A DNA stretch of 48,945 nt from JTS-RE37 sp041744575 (GTDB taxonomy: Bacteria > Bacteroidota > Bacteroidia > Flavobacteriales > Flavobacteriaceae). Under the pieces are notes generated by a model that did not search any database, was not told the origin of the DNA, and saw only the letters and a list, made by a program, of their open reading frames with translations. The DNA is taken from positions 1 through 48,945 of the forward strand of contig JBGTKP010000019.1 in the NCBI GenBank assembly GCA_041744575.1, read 5' to 3'. Below are positions 16,314 through 23,836 of the stretch, in pieces (position 1 is the stretch's first letter; the number at the start of each line of letters is the position of its first letter). Position numbers and translations under genes: made by a program.

Positions 16314-17279
16314 ATGCGCATAGGGCTCCACCGGACGCTGATGCTTCTGCTGGTCGGCATGACCGCCTGTAAAATGGACAGGCGGGTAGAACTTTCCCTC
16401 GAAAAAAACCCAACCTCAGCAACGCTTTTTGCGGATGGCATTGTTTCTACGGCGCTGTATGAACGAGACATCGCCGTCTCGGTAAACGGTCATGAAATTA
16501 TTTACACTTTGGGCGATTACCGTCAAACCCACAGGAGCCTTGTGACAATGGGCAAGGACGAGGCCGGGTGGCAACCGGCTAAAATCCTTCCGTTTTCCGG
16601 GGAATACAATGACATTGAGCCCTTCCTTGCAGCGGATGACAGTCGCTTGTACTTTGCCTCGGACAGACCGGTGGATTCTGATACAACAAGGGTGGATTAT
16701 AATATTTGGGTAGTGGAACGCAGCGGTTCTGCATGGGCCATACCACGCCCCCTGGACACACTGATCAATACCCGAGCGGATGAATTCTTTCCCTCGGTTG
16801 CCAGAAACGGTAATCTTTACTTTACCGCTTCAAGAGCCAACGGGATAGGCCGGGAAGATATTTATATAAGTATACATTCAGAAGGAAAATACAAGGCCCC
16901 GCAGGTACTGGATAGTATGGTGAATACCGCAGCTTATGAGTTCAATGCGTACGTCAGCCCGGAGGAAGACCTCCTGATTTTCAGTTCATACGGTCGGGAG
17001 GATGATCTTGGGGGAGGAGATTTGTATATCAGCCGGAAAGATGACGACGGGCATTGGTCCCCTTCGACAAATATGGGGGTGGGTATCAACTCCGCCTTCC
17101 TGGATTTCTGTCCGTTTATAGATTTTCCGAGGGGGAACTTTTACTTCACCAGTGAAAGACGACCGACGGGAAGAAAGAAAATCACTTCCGTCCCGGCCAT
17201 TTCCCGCGAAGCCAACCTTACATTAAACGGAATGGGGAATATTTATCGGGTGGCCCTTGACTCCCTGGCAGCGGATTAA
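16314..17279 (+). CDS. PD40/WD40-like beta-propeller lipoprotein
   Basis: From the ATG at 16314 the product has 321 aa and begins MRIGLHRTLMLLLVGMTACK, a lipoprotein signal with the acylated Cys in GMTAC. An earlier in-frame ATG at 16224 overlaps the mgtE stop, but it would put about 30 charged residues before the signal, so it is less likely. The mature chain has PD40-type propeller blades: DIEPFLAADDSRLYFASDRP, ADEFFPSVARNGNLYFTASR, and FNAYVSPEEDLLIFSSYGRE. The last is followed by DLGGGDLYISRK. It resembles OmpA-associated or Tol-like propellers without the OmpA domain. Function is unknown; an outer-membrane-attached periplasmic or surface role is inferred. Confidence 0.82.
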   Translation: MRIGLHRTLMLLLVGMTACKMDRRVELSLEKNPTSATLFADGIVSTALYERDIAVSVNGHEIIYTLGDYRQTHRSLVTMGKDEAGWQPAKILPFSGEYNDIEPFLAADDSRLYFASDRPVDSDTTRVDYNIWVVERSGSAWAIPRPLDTLINTRADEFFPSVARNGNLYFTASRANGIGREDIYISIHSEGKYKAPQVLDSMVNTAAYEFNAYVSPEEDLLIFSSYGREDDLGGGDLYISRKDDDGHWSPSTNMGVGINSAFLDFCPFIDFPRGNFYFTSERRPTGRKKITSVPAISREANLTLNGMGNIYRVALDSLAAD

Positions 17280-17467
17280 ATAGGACTTGGCCGATAAGCT
17301 GCAGGGATCTTAAAAAAGTGTCAATCCTGACCGCCGATGACTCCATTGCTACCTGCCCGGTTGGTTGACAACCTGAATGTGAATGATCAGTACTCCTAAT
17401 TTTGAGGTGGATAATGGCAGTGTTCTCCCTAAAATAATATATTAGCGGAGTTAACAGCAGGCAAGTG

Positions 17468-17833
17468 ATGAAAACAATCCCCCTGAGCTCAAAACTGAAA
17501 GTTATTAATAGCTATTGGCATCCACACCAGGTCGCAAAAGTGGATAACATGCAAGTACTTCTGGCGAAGATCAAAGGAGACTTTGTCTGGCATTCCCACG
17601 AAGAGGAAGATGAATTATTTCATGTGTTGAAAGGAACATTGTACATGCAGTTCCGGGACAGGACAGAAGTGGTCAAAGAAGGGGAGATCATTGTTGTCCC
17701 GAAAGGCGTTGAACACTGTCCTTCCACAAGAAACAATGAAGAAGTACATTTGTTGCTGTTTGAAAACGATTCGACCCTTCACACAGGAAGTGTTAAAAGC
17801 ATATTGACAAAATCGGTATATCTCAAAATCTGA
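17468..17833 (+). CDS. Cupin domain protein
   Basis: This 121-aa single cupin has both conserved motifs. HSHEEEDELFHVLKGTLYM supplies the His/His/Glu-type metal ligands, and EGEIIVVPKGVEHCPS carries the second His. The fold is a small beta barrel that normally binds one divalent metal; substrate and reaction cannot be read from sequence. The start is the ATG at 17468, just after an in-frame GTG at 17465. It ends 6 nt before the dehydrogenase gene, so the two are probably one unit. The 188-nt upstream gap has an isolated TAATTTTG box at 17397-17404 without a matching -33. Confidence 0.85.
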   Translation: MKTIPLSSKLKVINSYWHPHQVAKVDNMQVLLAKIKGDFVWHSHEEEDELFHVLKGTLYMQFRDRTEVVKEGEIIVVPKGVEHCPSTRNNEEVHLLLFENDSTLHTGSVKSILTKSVYLKI

Positions 17834-17839
17834 TATTTT

Positions 17840-18775
17840 ATGAAGGTACTCCATCTGGATAAGAACCACCCGTTGCTTATTGAAAAATTGGCCGGCGCAG
17901 GGTTTCAGAATGAAGAGGATTACACTTCTTCAAAAACAGCAGTGGAGGGCAGGATACATCAATATGACGGGATTGTCCTCCGAAGCCGTTTTGCCATTGA
18001 CAAAACTTTTTTGGAAAAAGCAGTTCAGCTTAAATTCATAGGCAGGGTGGGTGCCGGACTGGAGAACATTGATGTGGTAGATGCGGGTGACAGGGGCATT
18101 TTTCTGGCTGCTGCCCCGGAAGGGAACCGGAATGCCGTCGCGGAGCATACGCTGGGCATGCTGCTTTCCCTGCTAAATAAGCTGAATAAAGCGGACCGGG
18201 AGGTCCGGAAGGGTATATGGGACCGGGAAGGTAGTCGTGGGCAGGAATTGGACGGGAAGACCGTTGGGATCATCGGTTATGGAAATATGGGGAAAGCGTT
18301 TGCCAAAAAATTATCCGGATTTGATGTCGAGGTACTCTGCTATGACATTGCAGGCGGGGTGGGTGACAGGAACGCCAGGCAGGTAGGTATCATGGAACTG
18401 AGACAGAAAACTGAGGTGCTCAGCCTCCACGTTCCGCAAACACCCGACACCATATCTATGATCAACAATTCCTTTATAAATAGCTTTAAAAACCCATTCT
18501 GGCTGATTAATACGGCAAGGGGGAGCGTGGTTGATACAAATGCCCTGGTATCCGGTCTTCAATCGGGTAAAATCATTGGTGCCGGGTTGGATGTCCTGGA
18601 ATACGAAAGATCTTCCTTTGAGGACATGTTTACCAGGGAGCTTCCTGACACTTTTCATTATCTTATGCACAGTGACAGCGTACTGCTTTCGCCTCATATT
18701 GCGGGATGGACCGTTGAAAGCCGGGAAAAGCTTGCCGTGACGATTGCAAATAAGATCATTGCCAGATTTGGTTAG
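17840..18775 (+). CDS. D-2-hydroxyacid dehydrogenase (SerA-like, NAD-dependent)
   Basis: The 311-aa product carries the full D-isomer-specific 2-hydroxyacid dehydrogenase layout. A substrate domain comes first (GIVLRSRFAIDKTFL, FIGRVGAGLENIDV). A Rossmann domain with GIIGYGNMGKAFA (GxGxxG) follows, then the catalytic set: Arg in NTARGSVVDT, Glu in LDVLEYE, and His in LLSPHIAGWT. It resembles short phosphoglycerate dehydrogenases without an ACT domain. The true substrate (3-phosphoglycerate or another hydroxyacid) is not fixed, because serC is not adjacent. It is paired with the cupin gene upstream. Confidence 0.88.
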   Translation: MKVLHLDKNHPLLIEKLAGAGFQNEEDYTSSKTAVEGRIHQYDGIVLRSRFAIDKTFLEKAVQLKFIGRVGAGLENIDVVDAGDRGIFLAAAPEGNRNAVAEHTLGMLLSLLNKLNKADREVRKGIWDREGSRGQELDGKTVGIIGYGNMGKAFAKKLSGFDVEVLCYDIAGGVGDRNARQVGIMELRQKTEVLSLHVPQTPDTISMINNSFINSFKNPFWLINTARGSVVDTNALVSGLQSGKIIGAGLDVLEYERSSFEDMFTRELPDTFHYLMHSDSVLLSPHIAGWTVESREKLAVTIANKIIARFG

Positions 18776-19161
18776 GTCCTGAATGATTAAGATTCCTGAC
18801 GGAACATACCGGAAGAAAGACAGGCAAAATCAACATAAATCCTCCGCACGGCAAAGCTTAAAGTACTATTTTGGTATTTAGTAACGAGCGTCGAATTTTA
18901 GCCATCCAATTTTGGGAATTCGGCAGTTTTGCCCTTTTTTTGACCACATTGTCCTGTGGTCTGTTCGAAGTCTTTAAATCCATGAGGATTTGCGGTCGGG
19001 CAAATCGTCTTTCCGGCAAATGCCGGAAGGGCTATCAGACAGAAGTCAATTACCTGTTGTAAAAAACACTGCAGGGGGTAATGGGGCATTAGCGCCGGTG
19101 GCATTTAAGGAACGTGTTTTGTCCATCGGCATATGATCCGGAGCAACTTAAATCGATACAT
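18776..19161 (+). other. Gene-free stretch with consecutive stem-loops, possible structured RNA
   Basis: No convincing protein gene lies in these 386 nt; the open frames have non-ATG starts or protein-unlike composition. The stretch contains perfect stem-loops GACCACA/TGTGGTC (18942-18961), AAATCC/GGATTT (18976-18991), GATTTG/CAAATC (18987-19006), TTCCGGCA/TGCCGGAA (19011-19028) and ATTACC/GGTAAT (19049-19082). The second and third share bases 18987-18991 and exclude each other, as in attenuators or riboswitches. It precedes the VOC gene. It matches no riboswitch class I can recall. A decayed gene is an alternative. Confidence 0.35.
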
Positions 19162-19548
19162 ATGAAAAACAGAGTAACGGGATTAGGAGGTTTTTTCTTT
19201 AAGTCGAACGATCCTGGCAAAATCAAGGACTGGTATAAGACCCATCTGGGCCTTGCCACAGATAATTACGGATGCACCTTTTGGTGGAAGGATAAGGAAG
19301 GAAATGACTGCTCCACACAGTGGAGTCCCTTTCAGAATGATACCACCTATTTTGCGCCGAGCGAAAAGCAGTATATGATGAATTTCAGGGTTGCAGACCT
19401 GCAGGGTTTAATAGAAGTTCTAAGGGAGGAAGGGGTAGAAATTGCAGGCGAAATCCAGGAGTTCAGCTATGGTAAATTCGGGTGGATCATGGATCCCGAA
19501 GGAAATAAAATAGAGCTTTGGGAGCCGGTTGATAAGGCATTTCTTTGA
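19162..19548 (+). CDS. VOC family (glyoxalase/dioxygenase-like) protein
   Basis: This 128-aa vicinal-oxygen-chelate protein has two beta-alpha-beta-beta-beta modules. The first is VTGLGGFFFKSNDPGKIKDW with YKTHLG and the second is MNFRVADLQGLIEVLREEG, ending in WIMDPEGNKIELWEP, the usual C-terminal metal-ligand Glu strand. Family members include glyoxalases, ring-cleaving dioxygenases and antibiotic-binding proteins; which type this is cannot be said. The ATG at 19162 gives the normal length, and the open frame from 19114 adds 16 residues with no similarity. Confidence 0.85.
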   Translation: MKNRVTGLGGFFFKSNDPGKIKDWYKTHLGLATDNYGCTFWWKDKEGNDCSTQWSPFQNDTTYFAPSEKQYMMNFRVADLQGLIEVLREEGVEIAGEIQEFSYGKFGWIMDPEGNKIELWEPVDKAFL

Positions 19549-19599
19549 TTGAGAAATAATTACTACATTTAGCTTCATTAACCAACTAAATTGACCATT

Positions 19600-20031
19600 A
19601 TGTCAGACGATATCAGAGATCCGGGAGACAATCCTGAAAGACCATTTGAGGAACCCAAATCGACTGGAGATTCTACCGGTTCGGGGAGGAATACTTCCGC
19701 AGATTTTTCTAACCAGGCAAAGAAATCGGCAAACGAATTTTCCGAAGGCTTAAAAAATGCCGGGGGTGAGAACAAAAAAATCCTGGTGGGAGTGCTGGCA
19801 ATTATCCTTGGTTCATTTGGCGTACATAAATTCATGCTGGGTTATAATAAGGAAGGATTTATTCTTCTTGGGTTTACTTTGATATCCTATGTTCTGGCAT
19901 GTTTCATTATAGGGGCCTTCCTTATGTGGATACCTGGAGTGATAGGCCTGATTGAGGGAATTATTTATCTTACCAAGTCTGATGAGGAGTTTTACAATAC
20001 CTACCAGGTGGGAAAAAAGCCCTGGTTTTAA
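19600..20031 (+). CDS. TM2 domain membrane protein
   Basis: The 143-aa product has a polar, Ser/Gly/Asn-rich N-terminal region (about 60 residues) and a TM2 domain. In the TM2 domain, KKILVGVLAIILGSFGVHKF is followed by MLGYNKEG, the signature between the two membrane helices, then LLGFTLISYVLACFIIGAFL and a third hydrophobic segment. The role of bacterial TM2 proteins is unknown. The ATG at 19600 gives MSDDIRDPGDNPERP; an in-frame TTG at 19591 is less likely. A rho-independent terminator follows directly. Confidence 0.88.
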   Translation: MSDDIRDPGDNPERPFEEPKSTGDSTGSGRNTSADFSNQAKKSANEFSEGLKNAGGENKKILVGVLAIILGSFGVHKFMLGYNKEGFILLGFTLISYVLACFIIGAFLMWIPGVIGLIEGIIYLTKSDEEFYNTYQVGKKPWF

Positions 20032-20036
20032 CATAA

Positions 20037-20069
20037 TAAAAGTCGGAATTTATGGTTCCGGCTTTTTTA
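20037..20069 (+). terminator. Rho-independent terminator after the TM2 gene
   Basis: AGTCGGAA (20041-20048) pairs with TTCCGGCT (20056-20063, one G-T pair) around a 7-nt loop. A T tract TTTTTT follows. It insulates the TM2 gene from the arsenic cluster. Confidence 0.8.
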
Positions 20070-20084
20070 TTTACTTATATTATC

Positions 20085-20102
20085 GTAATATTGCAATATT
20101 AC
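20085..20102. promoter_or_regulatory. Perfect 18-bp palindrome, likely ArsR operator
   Basis: GTAATATTGCAATATTAC is identical to its reverse complement and sits 83 nt before arsR. A related half-site, TGCAATATC, recurs at about 20113-20121. ArsR-family repressors bind such AT-rich palindromes over their own promoters, so autoregulation of the ars genes is the simplest reading. Binding is inferred from position and symmetry. Confidence 0.65.
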
Positions 20103-20184
20103 TTAATTATAGGATTTATCGCTGCAATATCTCCCGGGATATTTAAAACGAACTATGGGCTTCCGCAATCGGTCCATTCAACTT

Positions 20185-20508
20185 ATGGGGGCTTCAAAAA
20201 CACATATTTACAATCAATCACATATTACCCTGGCCATGGCTGCCAAAGTGCTGTCACACCCGGCAAGGGTAGCCATCCTCCAATATATAAGCAAACAGGA
20301 TAACTGTATTTGCAACGACCTGGTCGATATCATCGGTCTTTCTCAACCGACAATTTCCCAACACCTGAATGAAATTAAAAAAATTGGCGTGCTCAAAGGC
20401 GATTATCAGGGGAAAAATCTTTGCTATTGTATTGACAAGGGAAAATGGGAAGAACTACAGGTGATTTTTAATGAATTTTTTGTCAAAATAAACCACAACT
20501 GCTGCTAA
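20185..20508 (+). CDS. arsR: ArsR family arsenic-responsive repressor
   Basis: This 107-aa winged-helix repressor has LAMAAKVLSHPARVAILQYI, a recognition-helix region LSQPTISQHLNEIKKIGVLK and the wing KGDYQGKNLCYCID. Cys41 and Cys43 (CICNDL) at the start of the DNA-binding helices match the As(III) ligands of classical ArsR (ELCVCDL). Cys80 and Cys82 and a terminal Cys106-Cys107 pair offer further thiols. Metal binding should release it from the operator at 20085-20102. The ATG at 20185 (MGASKTHIYNQ) is typical of the family; an in-frame ATG at 20155 adds ten residues. It is first in a four-gene unit. Confidence 0.9.
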   Translation: MGASKTHIYNQSHITLAMAAKVLSHPARVAILQYISKQDNCICNDLVDIIGLSQPTISQHLNEIKKIGVLKGDYQGKNLCYCIDKGKWEELQVIFNEFFVKINHNCC

Positions 20509-20518
20509 ATTATCACAC

Positions 20519-21004
20519 ATGAAAACTCAGGAATTTTTAGATCTTCTCGAAATGTTTCCCGATCATTCGCTTCTTTTTGAATATGCCAACGGGCATTTTG
20601 TTCCGGAGGGATATCATAATACCGAGGTTAAAAATGTCACAATCAACGCAATGGACTGCGGCTCTCATCCGGCTGCATGGAATGAAACCGTACTTCAGCT
20701 GCTGGACGGAAGGGAAAATAAAAAAGAAGCCCGGCCTATGACCTGTCGCAAAGCTACGAACATACTAAAAGCTGTACATGAAAAACTACCCTTCTCCCCT
20801 GAAGCAGAACTGAAACTGGAGTATGGGAATACTGTATTTCATACAACCCAACTGAGTATCCGCAGGACCACGACTTCAGATCAAAGTCTTAAGATATCCC
20901 TGGGGATCAACCCAGCGACCTGCAAACCAAGAATGGCAGGTGAGGCAGAGGATCGCGTACATGTCCCCTCCCCCGGAGAACGCAGAAAAACGATCTGCTG
21001 CTGA
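20519..21004 (+). CDS. DUF6428-like protein of the ars operon
   Basis: The 161-aa cytoplasmic protein starts MKTQEFLDLLEMFPDHSLLF, contains TEVKNVTINAMDCGS and ends RRKTICC. It has the layout of DUF6428 proteins, which I recall as encoded between arsR and arsC in Bacteroidetes; the biochemical role is unknown. Conserved-looking Cys residues and the terminal Cys-Cys pair, shared with the preceding ArsR, suggest thiol chemistry with arsenic; this is inference. It begins 10 nt after arsR and ends 8 nt before the acetyltransferase gene. Confidence 0.75.
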   Translation: MKTQEFLDLLEMFPDHSLLFEYANGHFVPEGYHNTEVKNVTINAMDCGSHPAAWNETVLQLLDGRENKKEARPMTCRKATNILKAVHEKLPFSPEAELKLEYGNTVFHTTQLSIRRTTTSDQSLKISLGINPATCKPRMAGEAEDRVHVPSPGERRKTICC

Positions 21005-21012
21005 ATGGGCTT

Positions 21013-21504
21013 ATGAAAATCCGTGCTATGCATATAGACGATATGCCAGGGGTTTTAGCCATCTATAGAGAAGGTATCTCTACAGGGATAGCAACCTTCG
21101 AAAAAGAAATACCATCCGCTGAAAATTGGGATTCGGGCCATCTGAAAAGCTGCCGTATTGTTGCTTGTGAGGAAAATACAATTATGGGCTGGGCGGCACT
21201 CTCCCCTGTTTCAGGCAGGTGTATATACGGAGGGGTGGCGGAAGTCAGTATCTATATAGGCAAAACATTCAGGGGAGCCGGAATCGGAAAAATCCTAATG
21301 GATCGCTTAATTGATGAGAGTGAAGTACAAGGAATTTGGACCCTGCAGTCCGGGGTTTTCCCGGAAAATGCAGCGAGTATACACCTACATGAACATGCCG
21401 GTTTCCGCCTTATTGGAAAACGCGTAAAAATTGCACGGCTGGATGGCATCTGGAGAGACAACCTGCTTTTTGAAAAGCGCAGTACCCGGGTGGGTATCGA
21501 CTGA
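21013..21504 (+). CDS. arsN: GNAT N-acetyltransferase, ArsN/phosphinothricin acetyltransferase-like
   Basis: The 163-aa GNAT has MKIRAMHIDDMPGVLAIYRE, the motif STGIATFEKEIP typical of the phosphinothricin/methionine sulfoximine acetyltransferase branch, and AEVSIYIGKTFRGAGIGKIL with the acetyl-CoA-binding R-G-x-G-I-G. GVFPENAASIHLHEHAGF completes motif B. In ars operons this branch (ArsN1) acetylates the organoarsenical antibiotic arsinothricin. The location between DUF6428 and arsC makes that assignment likely, but substrate specificity cannot be proved from sequence. Confidence 0.8.
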   Translation: MKIRAMHIDDMPGVLAIYREGISTGIATFEKEIPSAENWDSGHLKSCRIVACEENTIMGWAALSPVSGRCIYGGVAEVSIYIGKTFRGAGIGKILMDRLIDESEVQGIWTLQSGVFPENAASIHLHEHAGFRLIGKRVKIARLDGIWRDNLLFEKRSTRVGID

Positions 21505-21526
21505 TGAACTCCTTATTGAGAGACCT

Positions 21527-21946
21527 ATGAAAAATATCCTCGTTTTGTGCACGGGTAATTCCTGCAGGAGCCAAATGGCTGAAGGATACCTGAATGCTTT
21601 TCACAATACATGGGCTGTTGTCTACAGCGCCGGAATCGAAAGTCATGGTTTAAACCCCGATGCCGTTGCGATTATGAAGGAAGACGGGGTGGATATTTCC
21701 CATCATACTTCCAATACAGTGGCTGATTACAAGGATGTGAAGTGGACTTATATTATCACCGTTTGCGACCATGCGAAAGAACACTGCCCCTATATCCCGT
21801 CTCCCGATGCCATCAGGATGCACCGTAATTTCCCGGATCCCTCCAAAGTGACGGGTACTAAAAATGAAAAACAGGAGGCTTTTATTGCTGTCAGGGACCA
21901 GATCAGGGAATTCTGTGCCAAATTTCCTATTCAGGAAGTGCTCTGA
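21527..21946 (+). CDS. arsC: Thioredoxin-coupled arsenate reductase
   Basis: This 139-aa low-molecular-weight phosphatase-fold ArsC reduces arsenate to arsenite. The P-loop is CTGNSCRS (Cys8 nucleophile, Cys13). The redox pair is VCDHAKEHC (Cys80 and Cys87), the arrangement of the pI258-type enzymes that pass electrons from thioredoxin. PDPSKVTGT supplies the general-acid Asp. The frame is open from 21431, but the ATG at 21527 gives the exact family start MKNILVLC. The gene ends inside the convergent acyltransferase gene (16-nt overlap). No arsB, acr3 or arsA follows. Confidence 0.95.
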   Translation: MKNILVLCTGNSCRSQMAEGYLNAFHNTWAVVYSAGIESHGLNPDAVAIMKEDGVDISHHTSNTVADYKDVKWTYIITVCDHAKEHCPYIPSPDAIRMHRNFPDPSKVTGTKNEKQEAFIAVRDQIREFCAKFPIQEVL

Positions 21947-23754
21947 TCCGCGCTGCCGCTCTCGGCCAGTTTTCTTTCGAGCTCCGCCTGAAACTCCTCC
22001 ATTACAGGTTTCATCGTACTCTCGGGGAGATCCGCGATTTTGATATACATCAGCCCGTCCACAGAATTATTGAACAAAGGGTCAACATTAAAGGCAACCA
22101 CCTTGGCATTCTGCTTGATATATTTCTTGATCAGCACAGGCAATCTCAGACTCCCGGGCTCCACTTCTTCAATAAGCCTGTCAAACTTATTGAGATCTGC
22201 CTCTGTTTCATCGAAAACAAATTCCTTATCAGCATCCTTGAGTTTCACCTTGAAGGCTTTTTTTGGCCTGATATACTGAGCAACATAGGGATCCCAGTAA
22301 TTCGATTTCATAAACTCGATCATCAGGGATTTTGAAAAATTGGAGAACTGGTTGCTGATGCTTACACCCCCGATCAGGTATTTATGATCAGGATAGCGGA
22401 GGGTGGTATGAACAATGCCCTTCCACAACAGAAACAAGGGCATTGGTTTTTGCTGGTACTCCTTGATAATGTAAGCCCTGCCCATTTCAATAGACTGCTG
22501 CATCATTGGGTACAACTCGGGTTCAAATCCGAAAAGATCCTGAAGATAGAACCCGTCTATCCCATGATTTTCGAAAATATCGGCCCCCATCCCCATCCGA
22601 TAGGCCCCGACTATAGCCTTTTCCTCATCATCCCACAGAAATAAGTGATAGTAATAATTATCAAATCTGTCCAGGTCAATAGCATTATTTGTGCCTTCTC
22701 CAATGGCCCTGAATGTAAGTTCACGCTGGCGGCCGATCTCCTGGAGTATAAAGGGCATATCCTTCTTCTGCGCCAGAAAGACCTCGTAGTTTTTACTCTG
22801 TAACAACCGGCATTCCTTTTCCCTTAATTTTTCAATTTCTCCCTGAATTACCTCTTTCCGAATGGCCGATGCTATTTTCTTGGGTGGCAGGGGGAGTTTA
22901 AGGGAGGTGGGGATCTGATCTATCAGGCGTTCCTTTTCATAGCCATGAGCCAGCATATAGGTTTTCATGCGAAGCAAATCTGTAAATTCTTCCAGGTTCT
23001 CCTGTTCGTTCTGTACCTGTACCGATATAGGCTGACCTATGCGTACCTTAATGGATCGGTTTCTTTGGGTCGTTACCTCTGAGGGGAGTTTGGCCGTCCT
23101 GAATATGTCATTGATCTTCGACAGGCTGTAAAATAACTTGCTGTTACGGGCATGAAAATAAATAGGAACTACGGGCACATTGGCCTTACGGATCAGTTTG
23201 ATGGCGGCCTCCTCCCAGGGTCGGTCCACAATAAGACGGTCATCCTTATAGGTAGATACCTCGCCGGCAGGAAATATCCCCAAGGGATGTCCCTCCCTCA
23301 GATGCGAGAGTGCGCTCTTGAATCCGGCAATGCTGCTTTTGGCATCCTTCCGGGCTTCAAAGGGGTTAACAGGCATGATAAACGGTGATATGGGAACGAT
23401 TCTATGAAGCAGAAAATTGGCAATGATCTTGAAGTCCGATCGGTGATGCAGCATCAGTTTGAGCAAAAGGACCCCGTCAATTCCCCCAAGAGGATGATTA
23501 CTGATGGTTATAAAAGCACCATCCTTGGGAAGCCGCCTAAAGTCTTCTTCCGGAATTTCAAACTTGATTTCGTAATGCTGGAGGATGGCGTCAAGAAAAT
23601 CGACACCTTTCAGGTGTTTGTGCTTTTCATAAAAGGAATTGATGGAAGATATCTTGGTGATTCGCATTAGCATCCATCCCATAAAAGTGCCTAGTACGCC
23701 ATATTTGTCAAGGTTGATAGCGGTTGCAACCTCTTTTGCCGATACTAAACCCAT
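21931..23754 (-). CDS. Bifunctional acyltransferase, OlsF-like (aminolipid synthesis)
   Basis: The 607-aa product joins two acyltransferase halves. Residues about 60-290 are PlsC/OlsA-like, with the acceptor motif NHPLGGIDG (NHxxxxD form), IFPAGEVSTYK and PVVPIYFHARNS. Residues about 310-600 are GNAT/OlsB (hemolysin)-like, with the GAYRMGMGADIFENHGIDGF strand and YLIGGVSISNQF. The order O-acyltransferase then N-acyltransferase is that of OlsF, shown in Flavobacterium and Serratia to make ornithine- or glycine-type lipids. The amino-acid head group here is not predictable. It acts at the inner face of the membrane. Its 3' end overlaps arsC tail to tail by 16 nt. Confidence 0.83.
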   Translation of the reverse strand: MGLVSAKEVATAINLDKYGVLGTFMGWMLMRITKISSINSFYEKHKHLKGVDFLDAILQHYEIKFEIPEEDFRRLPKDGAFITISNHPLGGIDGVLLLKLMLHHRSDFKIIANFLLHRIVPISPFIMPVNPFEARKDAKSSIAGFKSALSHLREGHPLGIFPAGEVSTYKDDRLIVDRPWEEAAIKLIRKANVPVVPIYFHARNSKLFYSLSKINDIFRTAKLPSEVTTQRNRSIKVRIGQPISVQVQNEQENLEEFTDLLRMKTYMLAHGYEKERLIDQIPTSLKLPLPPKKIASAIRKEVIQGEIEKLREKECRLLQSKNYEVFLAQKKDMPFILQEIGRQRELTFRAIGEGTNNAIDLDRFDNYYYHLFLWDDEEKAIVGAYRMGMGADIFENHGIDGFYLQDLFGFEPELYPMMQQSIEMGRAYIIKEYQQKPMPLFLLWKGIVHTTLRYPDHKYLIGGVSISNQFSNFSKSLMIEFMKSNYWDPYVAQYIRPKKAFKVKLKDADKEFVFDETEADLNKFDRLIEEVEPGSLRLPVLIKKYIKQNAKVVAFNVDPLFNNSVDGLMYIKIADLPESTMKPVMEEFQAELERKLAESGSADQSTS

Positions 23755-23836
23755 ATTCCCATTATTAGGGGTAAATATAGGGAAATCGATTTTGGGCTGC
23801 TCTATTTTAACATATCCGTACGCCCGTAACAGGGCC

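Noticed and set aside
18871..19062. A 63-codon frame starting at TTG in the gene-free interval
   Set aside because: Non-ATG start, no recognisable domain, and it coincides with the run of hairpins; treated as non-coding.
22505..22540. T-arm-like GGTTCAAATCC sequence
   Set aside because: It lies inside the acyltransferase coding region, the flanking stem has mismatches and no tRNA body surrounds it.
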